Shown piece by piece: positions 49,830 through 60,426 of a stretch of DNA of 64,000 nt. The notes beneath the pieces were generated by a model. The model worked only from the letters and a program-made list of their open reading frames with translations, was not told where the DNA came from and ran no database searches. The number at the start of each line of letters is the position of its first letter. Position 1 is the stretch's first letter. Origin of the DNA: Deltaproteobacteria bacterium (GTDB lineage Bacteria; Myxococcota_A; Polyangia; DRWM01; JAAZOP01); NCBI GenBank assembly GCA_016218815.1, contig JACRCX010000104.1:1-64000 (forward strand), given 5' to 3'. A program made the translations under genes and the position numbers.

Positions 49830-52800
49830 ATGAGGAAGCATCACGGGTGGACGGTCCGCTTCGCGGCGCTCGGGGGGGCGTTGGCGATCCTGGCAAGCGC
49901 GCCGCCCGCGGCGGCGCAGACCCAGATCAAGCCCTACATGCTCCTCATCTTCGACAACTCGGGCAGCATGGACGGCGCGCCGCTGACCCAGGCCAAGACC
50001 GCCGTGAGAAACATGGTCAGCTCGGCCGGCGACGTCATCTTCGGGCTCGAACGCTTCCAGTGCACGTGCACGACCTGCACCGCGGGCGCCTGCACATGGC
50101 GTGGCTGTTCCTCCGGGCTGTCCTGCCCGACGCCGAACGGCGTGTACCGCGCGAACGAGGGCCAGATCCTGGCCGGCTTCGCGGAGGACAACCAGACGCA
50201 GGTCCTGCGCTGGGTCGACGGGACGTGCACCGGCGGGGACGCCGGCGCGGATCCCGAGCTGTGGGCGGTGACCTGGACGCCGCTGCACGGGTCGTTGGAC
50301 ACGGCCCTCATGTACTACCGCGACGGGGGAACGTGGGTATCCACCGCCTACACCAGCGCCATCTCGACGGACCCCTACCGCGGCTGCCGGCCGTACTACG
50401 TGATCATGCTGACCGACGGCGACGAGACCTGCGGCGGCTGCCCGCAGAACGGCGCGACGGCGCTGCGCTCGACGCGGATGACCACCCTGCCCTGCGTCAC
50501 GGTGGCGGACTGTTGCCCGGCCGGGACCTGCCGCACGAGCGGCGCGGGGACGCCTTCCTGCACGGGCAGCCCGGGGCGCTGCCAGTACGACGTCATGACC
50601 TGGGACATCGGCTTTCGCACGGCCGTCCCGTACGCGACGATGGAGAACATCGCGATCGCGGGCGGCACCGATTGTCCCGGCACGAACCGGGCGTGCTACG
50701 CCAGCGACGCCACCAGCCTCTCCGCGGCCCTTTCCGACATCGTCGCCAGCAGCGTCCTGGTCGAGATCTGCGACGGCGCCGACAACGACTGCGACGGGCT
50801 GATCGACGAGGGTTTCGTCAAGTACTGCAACCGGCCGAGCCATCCGGCGCAGGACCTCTGCGCGGATCCCGGCGAGACGCTGTGCGACGGCATCGACAAC
50901 AACTGCGACGGGCGCACCGACGAGGGCCTGCTCAACGCCTGCGGCACGTGCGGCGCGACCCCCACGGAGATCTGCAACCTGCTCGACGACGATTGCGACG
51001 GCTCGGTCGACGAAGGCGGCGTGTGCGGCACCTGCATCCCGGCCGCGGAGGTCTGCGACAACGCGGACAACGACTGCGACGGGCTGACGGACGAGGGAAT
51101 CACGCGGCCGTGCGGGACCTCGATCGGGCAGTGCACGCCCGGCACGCAGACCTGCTCCGCGGGAACCTGGGGCACCTGCGCGGGCTCGACGCCGCCCACC
51201 GCCGAGCTGTGCAACAACCTGGACGACGACTGCGACGGACGGACGGACGGCTTCTCGCGGACCTGCGGGACGGACGTGGGGGTGTGCGAGTTCGGCGCCG
51301 AGGTGTGCACGGCGGGCGCGTGGTCGGGAACGTGCGTCGGCGCGTACAACGGCAGCACGGAAGTCTGCAACTTGCTGGACGACGACTGCGACGGCTCGAC
51401 GGACGAGGGCGATCCGGGCGGCGGGGGCGAGTGCGGCGGATCCGTGGGCGAGTGCCTGCCCGGCATCCGCCACTGCATCGGCGGGACGCTGGTGTGCGGC
51501 GGCGGCTCGGAGCCGACGCCGGAGCTGTGCGACAACCGCGACAACGACTGCGACGGGTTCACGGACGAGGGCAACCCGGGCGGCGGCGGGGCGTGCTACT
51601 CCGGGCCGGTGGGGACCGAGGGCGTCGGCGTGTGCGAGGGCGGCGTCGAGCGCTGCCTGGGCGGCGCGCTCGCCTGCGACGGCGAGGTGCTGCCGCGACC
51701 GGAGGACTGCAACAACCTGGACGACGACTGCGACGGCTCGACGGACGAAGGGCTGACGACGGGCGGTACCTGCGGCACGGACGCCGGCGAGTGCACGGCG
51801 GGGGTGCAGGACTGCGTGGGTGGGGCGTGGGTCTGCCGCGGCGAGGTCGGGCCGGGGACGGAGATCTGCGACCTCCTGGACAACGACTGCGACGGGAACA
51901 CGGACGAGGGCAACCCTGGCGGCGGCGAGGCGTGCGGCTGGAGCGCGGATCCCGCCACGTGGGATCTGGGCATCTGCGAGCCGGGGCTCACCGACTGCGT
52001 CGCCGGGTCGCTCGACTGCATCGGCGTGATCGGGCCGGACACCGAAGAGTGCAACGGCCTGGACGACGACTGCAACGGCCTGACCGACGACGGGCTCGGG
52101 CTGGGCGACCCCTGCGGGACCGAGGAGGGCGAGTGCGAGCCCGGCACGATGGCGTGCGTGGACGGCAGGACGGAGTGCGTCGGAGGCCGCGGCCCGGCGA
52201 CCGAGATTTGCGACTGCAACGACAACGACTGTGACGCGGAGACGGACGAGGACGATCCGTGCGGCGGCGGAGGCGCGGCGTGCATCGAGAGCAGCCCCGA
52301 CGCTTGCACTTGCGTGGAGCTGTGCGACCCGGACATCGAGTTCCCCTGCCCGGTCGGCTACACCTGCGAGGACGCTCTGAATCCCGAGGACCCGACAGCG
52401 TACTACTGCGTGCCGGTAAGCACCACATGCGGAACGGTGACCTGCAACTCCTGCCAGCGCTGCGACCCGGCGACGACGACGTGCGTTCCGAACGTCGAGT
52501 GCGCGGACTGCCAGGAGTGCAACCCCGTCACCGGGCGGTGCGACCTGATCTGCGCCGGCTTGTCGTGCACCGCGCCGCTAGTATGCGTCTGCGACGAGTG
52601 CCTCCCGCCGGACTGCTACACGACGGGGTTCGAGTGCGAGCCGACCGAGGACTGCGAGCCCGACCCGACCACCGGGCGCGGCCACTGCGTACCGAACGAC
52701 TGCTACGAGGTGTCCTGCGCGCCGCCGCAGTTCTGTCGCGACGACGCGGGATGCTCGCCCAGCACGCCGGAGGGCTGCTGCCACGACCCGTGCGAACTGA

Positions 52801-53276
52801 TCGACACCTGCCCCACCGGAGAGATCTGCTACGACGGGGTGTGCGTGGACGATCCGCATCTGTGCACGCCCGCCTGCCCGCTCGGCCAGGTCTGCGTCGA
52901 CGGAGAGTGCGTGGACGACACCTGCGGCGCCGTCGAGTGCGCGTGGCCGCTCGAGTGCGATCCGGACACGGGCGACTGCGAGGAGCCGCCGTGCTGGGAT
53001 CTCACCTGCCCGGAGGGCTACGAGTGCCGCGACGGGACGTGCTTCGAGAACTCCCACCCGGCCGACGACCAGGACGGCGGGGGCGACGGAACGACGGCCG
53101 ATGCGACCGGCTCCCAGGTGATCGCCACGGGCGCCGGCGGCTGCGCGTGCCGGGCGTCCGGCGGCTCGTCGTCGGGCGGCGCGCTCGGCCTGCTCGGCCT
53201 CGTCGGACTGGGCCTCCTGCTCCGGGTGCGCCGGCGGAACTCCCGCGCGGCGCCCACCCCGGCGGGGCGCGGGTAG
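49830..53276 (+). CDS. VWA / MopE-repeat surface protein with MYXO-CTERM-like tail
   Basis: A 1148-residue secreted protein. The signal peptide ends in APPAAAQT. The VWA domain starts with the MIDAS motif MLLIFDNSGSMDG (about residue 45) and continues to about 310. Then follow twelve or more MopE-type units (CDGADNDCDGLIDEG and relatives) to about 815 and a further cysteine-rich part to about 1070. The end has GGCACRASGGSSS, a hydrophobic stretch LGLLGLVGLGLLL and RVRRR, the layout of MYXO-CTERM sorting signals. It is probably anchored on the surface and binds metal ions. It is the second gene of the tmk group. Confidence 0.9.
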   Translation: MRKHHGWTVRFAALGGALAILASAPPAAAQTQIKPYMLLIFDNSGSMDGAPLTQAKTAVRNMVSSAGDVIFGLERFQCTCTTCTAGACTWRGCSSGLSCPTPNGVYRANEGQILAGFAEDNQTQVLRWVDGTCTGGDAGADPELWAVTWTPLHGSLDTALMYYRDGGTWVSTAYTSAISTDPYRGCRPYYVIMLTDGDETCGGCPQNGATALRSTRMTTLPCVTVADCCPAGTCRTSGAGTPSCTGSPGRCQYDVMTWDIGFRTAVPYATMENIAIAGGTDCPGTNRACYASDATSLSAALSDIVASSVLVEICDGADNDCDGLIDEGFVKYCNRPSHPAQDLCADPGETLCDGIDNNCDGRTDEGLLNACGTCGATPTEICNLLDDDCDGSVDEGGVCGTCIPAAEVCDNADNDCDGLTDEGITRPCGTSIGQCTPGTQTCSAGTWGTCAGSTPPTAELCNNLDDDCDGRTDGFSRTCGTDVGVCEFGAEVCTAGAWSGTCVGAYNGSTEVCNLLDDDCDGSTDEGDPGGGGECGGSVGECLPGIRHCIGGTLVCGGGSEPTPELCDNRDNDCDGFTDEGNPGGGGACYSGPVGTEGVGVCEGGVERCLGGALACDGEVLPRPEDCNNLDDDCDGSTDEGLTTGGTCGTDAGECTAGVQDCVGGAWVCRGEVGPGTEICDLLDNDCDGNTDEGNPGGGEACGWSADPATWDLGICEPGLTDCVAGSLDCIGVIGPDTEECNGLDDDCNGLTDDGLGLGDPCGTEEGECEPGTMACVDGRTECVGGRGPATEICDCNDNDCDAETDEDDPCGGGGAACIESSPDACTCVELCDPDIEFPCPVGYTCEDALNPEDPTAYYCVPVSTTCGTVTCNSCQRCDPATTTCVPNVECADCQECNPVTGRCDLICAGLSCTAPLVCVCDECLPPDCYTTGFECEPTEDCEPDPTTGRGHCVPNDCYEVSCAPPQFCRDDAGCSPSTPEGCCHDPCELIDTCPTGEICYDGVCVDDPHLCTPACPLGQVCVDGECVDDTCGAVECAWPLECDPDTGDCEEPPCWDLTCPEGYECRDGTCFENSHPADDQDGGGDGTTADATGSQVIATGAGGCACRASGGSSSGGALGLLGLVGLGLLLRVRRRNSRAAPTPAGRG

Positions 53277-53287
53277 GGAGGCGGGCC

Positions 53288-56014
<2,727 letters not shown>

Positions 56015-56034
56015 ACCGGGTGGAGCTCCAGGCC

Positions 56035-56637
56035 ATGAAGGACCCCGACATCGATCCCCGCGATCGCGGCCCCCGTCCAGGCCCGGCGAGCCTCGCGCTC
56101 GCCGCGCTCGCGCTCGCGTTCTCCCTGGGCGCGCTCCTCCGCTGTTCGGGCGGCCCGCCGCCGGACGAGCCGCGACCCGTGCCCGAGGGCGACGCGGGCC
56201 CGATCATCCAGCCGCCGCCGGACGGGCCGGCGTTCTCCGCGTGTCCGGAGCCGGTGGCAGGCGCGACGATCACGCGGGCCGAGCTGACCGCGTTCCTGGA
56301 CACGACCTTCGCCGCCTTCACCGGCCGCGTCCGCGTCTCCGCCGTGCTCGACCGCCAGGGCGCCGGCGCCCGGCTGCTCGGCTGGCGCATCGTCTCGATC
56401 GACCCCGAGCTGCGCTGCGGCCCCTTCGGCGTCCGCGAGGGCGACGTGGTCACCTCCGTCAACGGCCTGCCGATCGCGATGCCCGAGGAGGCCCAGGCGG
56501 CATGGGACTCCCTGTACGAGGCCACTTCCGTCACGCTGGACGTCATCCGCGGCAGCGTCGAGGAGCCGGTCACCGTGATCGTGATCGACGAGCCGGTCGC
56601 GATCACGAACGACGGCGTGACTCACCCGGGGCCCTGA
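56035..56637 (+). CDS. Membrane- or lipid-anchored PDZ-like protein
   Basis: A 200-residue protein 20 bases after the FGE-like gene. The N-terminal hydrophobic segment LALAALALAFSLGALLRC ends in a Cys that is a poor lipobox, so it may be an uncleaved anchor. The C-terminal 110 residues resemble a PDZ domain of the GspC type: LGWRIVSIDPELRCGPFGVR, EGDVVTSVNGLPI and VTLDVIRG. It may bind partner secretion or surface proteins from the same operon. Its 3' end overlaps the convergent SctQ-like gene by 16 bases. Confidence 0.75.
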   Translation: MKDPDIDPRDRGPRPGPASLALAALALAFSLGALLRCSGGPPPDEPRPVPEGDAGPIIQPPPDGPAFSACPEPVAGATITRAELTAFLDTTFAAFTGRVRVSAVLDRQGAGARLLGWRIVSIDPELRCGPFGVREGDVVTSVNGLPIAMPEEAQAAWDSLYEATSVTLDVIRGSVEEPVTVIVIDEPVAITNDGVTHPGP

Positions 56638-57791
56638 GGCGCGCGCAGCTCGGTTACCTCCACGGCCAGCTCACCCTCGAGATCGATCAGCCGTCCCCGT
56701 GCGACGGGAACCCCGTTGGCCAGGAGCTCGACGGCCCCGGCCGGGCTGCGGCGCAGACCGACGACGGTCCCGACCTCGAGCGCGGCCAGCTCGCCGACGG
56801 TCATCGTCAGGCGACCGGCCACCGCCGCCACCTCGATCGGAACGTCATCGATCGCGGCACCCGCTCCCGCCGCGGAAATCACCTCGGTGCGATCGCTCCC
56901 CTGGGTCGACATCGCGTCCCTCCCTTGTCCGGCCCGCGCCGGCGGCCCCTCGATCGTCCAGGTCTCCGCGGCGTTGGCGCGACATGGCCATCGCAGTCCC
57001 CCGACCGCGAGCCACCCGGTTCCCGTCCCGTCACCCGCCGGTCCCCCCTGCCCTTCCTGACCTTCCCCTTCTGCGCCTCTGCGTCTCTGCGCGAGAAGTG
57101 CCCCCGCCCCCTCCCGAGCCTCATCCAGCACGACCGCGTCGCCGGGAGCCAGCGCGCGCAGCTCGCGCCGTGCGACCCGGCCGCGGGCCACGACCACCGC
57201 GGCCTCGAGCGGCACCCCGGCCAGCCAGCCGGGAAGCCCTCCGGACCGCGGCCGCGTCCCGCCCGGCACGACGTGCACCGTCGCCCGGCCGACGGTGTCG
57301 CCGACCAGCAGGCGCAGCGAGAGGCCGACCGCCCCGCCGGACTCCGGAGGTCCGGCGCTCGCCCGGTGCAGGTCGACCAGCTCCACGGGTCGGCCCGTGG
57401 CGGCGAGCGCGGCCAGGCAGCGCAACGCCTGGAGGGTGAGTACCCCCGCCACCGCCTCCGCGCCGTCCTCTTCCGGCAGGGCCCAGGCATCGATCCCGAG
57501 GCCAGCGGCAGCGACGGCCGCCGCCACGCGACCCTCGACGCGCAACACGAGCGCCGCGCCGTCCGCGTCGCGCAGGTGGACGCACCAGCCGCTCTCGACG
57601 TCCTTCGGACGCGGAGCGGGCGCGGGTTCGAGGCCCAGCAGCCGGATCGGAAGACCGAGCGGCCTGCCGATGGCGGCGAGGGCGCCGGGGCGATCCGGAG
57701 TCTCGCGCAAGGCGCCGAGCACGGTGTCGCGCGCGGCGACGAACGCCCGACCCGTGCTCGGCCAACGCACCGCTCGTCGTTCTCCGCTCAT
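56622..57791 (-). CDS. Type III secretion C-ring protein, SctQ/FliM-FliN like
   Basis: A 389-residue protein. The C-terminal 75 residues are a SpoA (FliMN_C) domain: PIEVAAVAGRLTMTVGELAALEVGTVVGL is split over several strands, with GVPVARGRLIDLEGELAVEV after it. An upstream region about residues 200-290 looks like a first SpoA domain (LPGWLAGVPLEAAVVVARG), interrupted by a repeat-encoded insert (LLAQRRRGAEGEGQEGQ). SctQ proteins form the cytoplasmic sorting platform of type III secretion. The start overlaps the stop of the SctP-like gene. No ATPase, needle or export-gate genes lie near. Confidence 0.75.
   Translation of the reverse strand: MSGERRAVRWPSTGRAFVAARDTVLGALRETPDRPGALAAIGRPLGLPIRLLGLEPAPAPRPKDVESGWCVHLRDADGAALVLRVEGRVAAAVAAAGLGIDAWALPEEDGAEAVAGVLTLQALRCLAALAATGRPVELVDLHRASAGPPESGGAVGLSLRLLVGDTVGRATVHVVPGGTRPRSGGLPGWLAGVPLEAAVVVARGRVARRELRALAPGDAVVLDEAREGAGALLAQRRRGAEGEGQEGQGGPAGDGTGTGWLAVGGLRWPCRANAAETWTIEGPPARAGQGRDAMSTQGSDRTEVISAAGAGAAIDDVPIEVAAVAGRLTMTVGELAALEVGTVVGLRRSPAGAVELLANGVPVARGRLIDLEGELAVEVTELRAPQGPG
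57065..57096. repeat. CGCAGAGA octamer element inside the SctQ-like gene
   Basis: On the minus strand it reads TCTCGCGCAGAGACGCAGAG followed by GCGCAGAAGGGG, nearly identical to the intergenic copies at 11556 and 31261. It is read through in frame, adding the sequence LAQRRRGAEGEG. The gene stays open. Confidence 0.85.
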
Positions 57792-58384
57792 CCCGTCCCG
57801 TCCTGCTCCTGGCGCTCCCGCTCGTCCCCGGCCTGCGGGTCGCGGCGGCCTCCCTCGTCCGCGTCGAACCGTTCCAGGGTGATGCCGCGCGATGCGAGGG
57901 CCTCGCGGACGTCGTGCTCCCGCGCGCGGATCCGGTCCAGCGGCCCGGTGGCGGGGGCGTCGAGCGTCACGTCGAGGACGTCGCCGCGGAGGAAGAATGC
58001 CATGCGCAGGCCGGCGAAGTCACCTCCATCGACGGTGAAGCGCAGCCAGGCGTCGTGACGACCCGTGGCGGCCTGGACGCCGTCGAGCCCGACGTCGGGC
58101 AGCGGAGGCGGGGCCGCGGCAGGCCCGGGGGGCGGAGCGGTTCCACCGTCCGTGGAGTGCTCCCGCGCGGCGGCGCGGACGGCGGTCGCTGCCAGCCGTA
58201 GCGAATCGGTCTCGGGGCCGAGGTCGGCGGGCCGCGAGGCCGGCCGCGGGGCGCGCTCGAGGATCTCGCTGAACCGGCGGCGCGGCGGCGCGCCCGGATC
58301 GTCCTGGCGCGGCCGGCGGTCCTCGCCCGGCTGGCGCGGCGGGGCCGAGGTTTCGTGTCCTCCGGCGGGTCGGCAGTTCGTCAT
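57788..58384 (-). CDS. SctP/FliK-like protein
   Basis: A 198-residue protein directly upstream of, and overlapping, the SctQ-like gene (ATGA). The first 85 residues are Pro/Arg/Ala-rich and probably disordered. The C-terminal 110 residues (GRHDAWLRFTVDGGDFAGLR, VLDVTLDA, then a helix and GITLERFDADEGG) resemble the compact C-terminal domain of SctP/FliK substrate-specificity switch proteins. The pairing with SctQ supports this, since the two are neighbours in many type III loci. The similarity is weak. Confidence 0.5.
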   Translation of the reverse strand: MTNCRPAGGHETSAPPRQPGEDRRPRQDDPGAPPRRRFSEILERAPRPASRPADLGPETDSLRLAATAVRAAAREHSTDGGTAPPPGPAAAPPPLPDVGLDGVQAATGRHDAWLRFTVDGGDFAGLRMAFFLRGDVLDVTLDAPATGPLDRIRAREHDVREALASRGITLERFDADEGGRRDPQAGDERERQEQDGTG

Positions 58385-58479
58385 GGCGGCGATCCATCGC
58401 GCCGCCGGGGCGGAGCGTTGCGTCCGGGTACCGTGCGAATCGTTTGCGTTTCGGGTCCCGGTCGATCTAGAAAGGCATC

Positions 58480-59757
58480 ATGGATCCCTACCTGGGTCAG
58501 GAGATCCTAGGCCAGTTCCGGATCATCCAGAGGCTCGGCCAGGGCGGAATGGGATCGGTGTACAAAGCCGAGCAGCCGTCGATGGACCGCCTCGTGGCCG
58601 TGAAGATCCTGCATACGCGGCTGGCATCGCGGCCCGATCTCGTGACGCGCTTCAAGCGCGAGGCGCGGGCGATGAGCCGACTGACGCACCCGAACACGGT
58701 GCGCGTCTTCCTCTACGGCGAGATGGAGATGGGGGGGGCGCTGTACATCGTGATGGAGTTCCTCGACGGCCCCGACCTCATGCGCGCGATGCGTCGCGAG
58801 GGGCCGATGGACGTCCCGCGCGCGGCGAAGGTGATGATCCAGGTCTGCGGCGCGCTCGAGGAGGCGCACAACGCGGCGATCGTGCACCGGGACCTGAAGC
58901 CCGAGAACATCGTGCTCACGACCCAGGGCGGTATCGCGGACTTCCCCAAGGTGCTCGACTTCGGCCTGGCCAAGATCCGGGACATGCCGCAGCACCGCGT
59001 CGGCGGCCCGATCCTGACGCAGCAGGGGATGGTCTTCGGCACGCCGGAGTTCATGTCGCCCGAGCAGGCGCAGGGGATCGAGCTGGACCGTCGCACGGAC
59101 ATCTACTCGCTGGGCGTCATCTTCTACGAGCTGATCTCCGGGAAGCTGCCGTTCAAGGTCAACAACCCGATGGACTTCGTGGCTCACCACATCAAGTCGC
59201 CGCCGATCCCGATCCCGGAGCGCGCCCCGGACCGCACCTTCGGTCCCCTCACCTGGCCGGTGATCGCCCGGGCGCTGGAGAAGGACCCGGCGAAGCGCTA
59301 CCAGACTGCCGTCGAGTTCGCCGGCGCGTTGACCACCCTGCTGGACGGGCAGAACGTGTCGCAGGCGACGTTCTCCGTCCCGCCTGCAGCGCCGGCACCC
59401 GCCTCGTCCTTGTCCGGGATGGACACCGCCCGCATCCCCGCCGTCCGCGCGGCGCCCGCCGGGGCCCCGGCGACGGCGCCGCGCATCGCTCCGCAGCCGG
59501 CAGCCCCGGCCGAGCCGGCGGTGCCCGCGGCCGCGGCCGCGCGCACTGCCCCTCACGCCCCCGTGCAGGCCGCGCCAGCGCCCGCACCAGCGCCCGCGCC
59601 GGCCTCGCAGCCGGCGGGCGTCAGCCGCGGCGTGGTGCTCCTCCTCGTCGCCATCATCGCGGCGCTCGTCGTCGCCCTGATCGCGGTCTTCGCGACCAAG
59701 TCCCCCGCGCCGCCGCCCGAGCTGCCGCCGCACGTGCGTCAATTGCCGTTCGTGTGA
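58480..59757 (+). CDS. Membrane-anchored Ser/Thr protein kinase (Hanks type)
   Basis: A 425-residue kinase. Motifs: the glycine loop LGQGGMGSVYKA (19-30), the ATP-binding Lys 42, HRDLKPEN (136-143, catalytic Asp 138), DFGLAK (160-165), GTPEFMSPEQA and DIYSLGVIFYEL. A Pro/Ala linker of about 95 residues follows. One membrane helix (VVLLLVAIIAALVVALIAVF) is near residues 386-406, leaving only about 18 residues outside, so there is no extracellular sensor. It phosphorylates cytoplasmic targets. It is divergent from the SctP/SctQ-like pair and convergent with the HtrA/Clp/HAD operon. Confidence 0.95.
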   Translation: MDPYLGQEILGQFRIIQRLGQGGMGSVYKAEQPSMDRLVAVKILHTRLASRPDLVTRFKREARAMSRLTHPNTVRVFLYGEMEMGGALYIVMEFLDGPDLMRAMRREGPMDVPRAAKVMIQVCGALEEAHNAAIVHRDLKPENIVLTTQGGIADFPKVLDFGLAKIRDMPQHRVGGPILTQQGMVFGTPEFMSPEQAQGIELDRRTDIYSLGVIFYELISGKLPFKVNNPMDFVAHHIKSPPIPIPERAPDRTFGPLTWPVIARALEKDPAKRYQTAVEFAGALTTLLDGQNVSQATFSVPPAAPAPASSLSGMDTARIPAVRAAPAGAPATAPRIAPQPAAPAEPAVPAAAAARTAPHAPVQAAPAPAPAPAPASQPAGVSRGVVLLLVAIIAALVVALIAVFATKSPAPPPELPPHVRQLPFV

Positions 59758-59784
59758 CCGGGATCCGCGCGCGCCCGGGCGCCC

Positions 59785-60426
59785 CTACTTCCGTCCGGCT
59801 GCCCCGAGGACGTCCTCGACGACGCGAAGCAGCGTGTCGGGGGTTTCCTGCCGCACCGCGTGAAGCCCGACCGAGCGCGCCGCGGCGACGTTGTCCTCCA
59901 GGTCGTCGACGAACAGGCAGCGCTCGGGCCGCAGCGCGCGGCGCTCGAGGAACGTGGTGAAGAACCGCGGATCGGGCTTCTCCAGGCCCACCTCGCAGGA
60001 GAGGTGCAACCCGTCAAACCACTCCGTCCAACCCCAACGCCGGCGAATCGACTCCCAGTGCAGCACGTCCGTGTTCGAGAGCAGGAACAGGGGCCGCACG
60101 CCGCGCACGCGCCGCAGCGCGTCCACCGACGCGGTGTTCTCGGAGAACACGTCGCACCACGCCTCGACGAACGACTCGTACGGCCACGTGCACCCGAGGT
60201 GCTTCTCGAACGCGGCGTGGAAGCCCCGCGCATCCAGCTCGCCGCGGGCGAAGCGGTGGTAGGTCGCCTCGGCGAACACCACCTCGGGGTCGTCGCCTGC
60301 CGGCGCCGCGACGACCTCGCGCAGGCGGCGCAGGAAGCGCCCGACGTGCAGGCGCACCAGCACGTTGCCCAGATCGATGAGTAGCGCGTCCAGGTCGGAG
60401 AGCCGCACGGGGCTGGTCGCGTTCAC
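59785..60426 (-). CDS. HAD-family hydrolase
   Basis: A 213-residue enzyme of the haloacid dehalogenase superfamily. Motif I is LIDLGNVLVRLH (the second Asp of DxD is Asn, so phosphatase activity may be altered). Motif II is LFLLSNTDVLHWE, motif III is the Lys in VGLEKPDPRFF, and motif IV is CLFVDDLEDNV. The GTG start at 60426 overlaps the stop of the Clp-like gene by 4 bases (GTGA). It is the third gene of the HtrA/Clp/HAD operon. The substrate is unknown. Confidence 0.85.
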   Translation of the reverse strand: MNATSPVRLSDLDALLIDLGNVLVRLHVGRFLRRLREVVAAPAGDDPEVVFAEATYHRFARGELDARGFHAAFEKHLGCTWPYESFVEAWCDVFSENTASVDALRRVRGVRPLFLLSNTDVLHWESIRRRWGWTEWFDGLHLSCEVGLEKPDPRFFTTFLERRALRPERCLFVDDLEDNVAAARSVGLHAVRQETPDTLLRVVEDVLGAAGRK

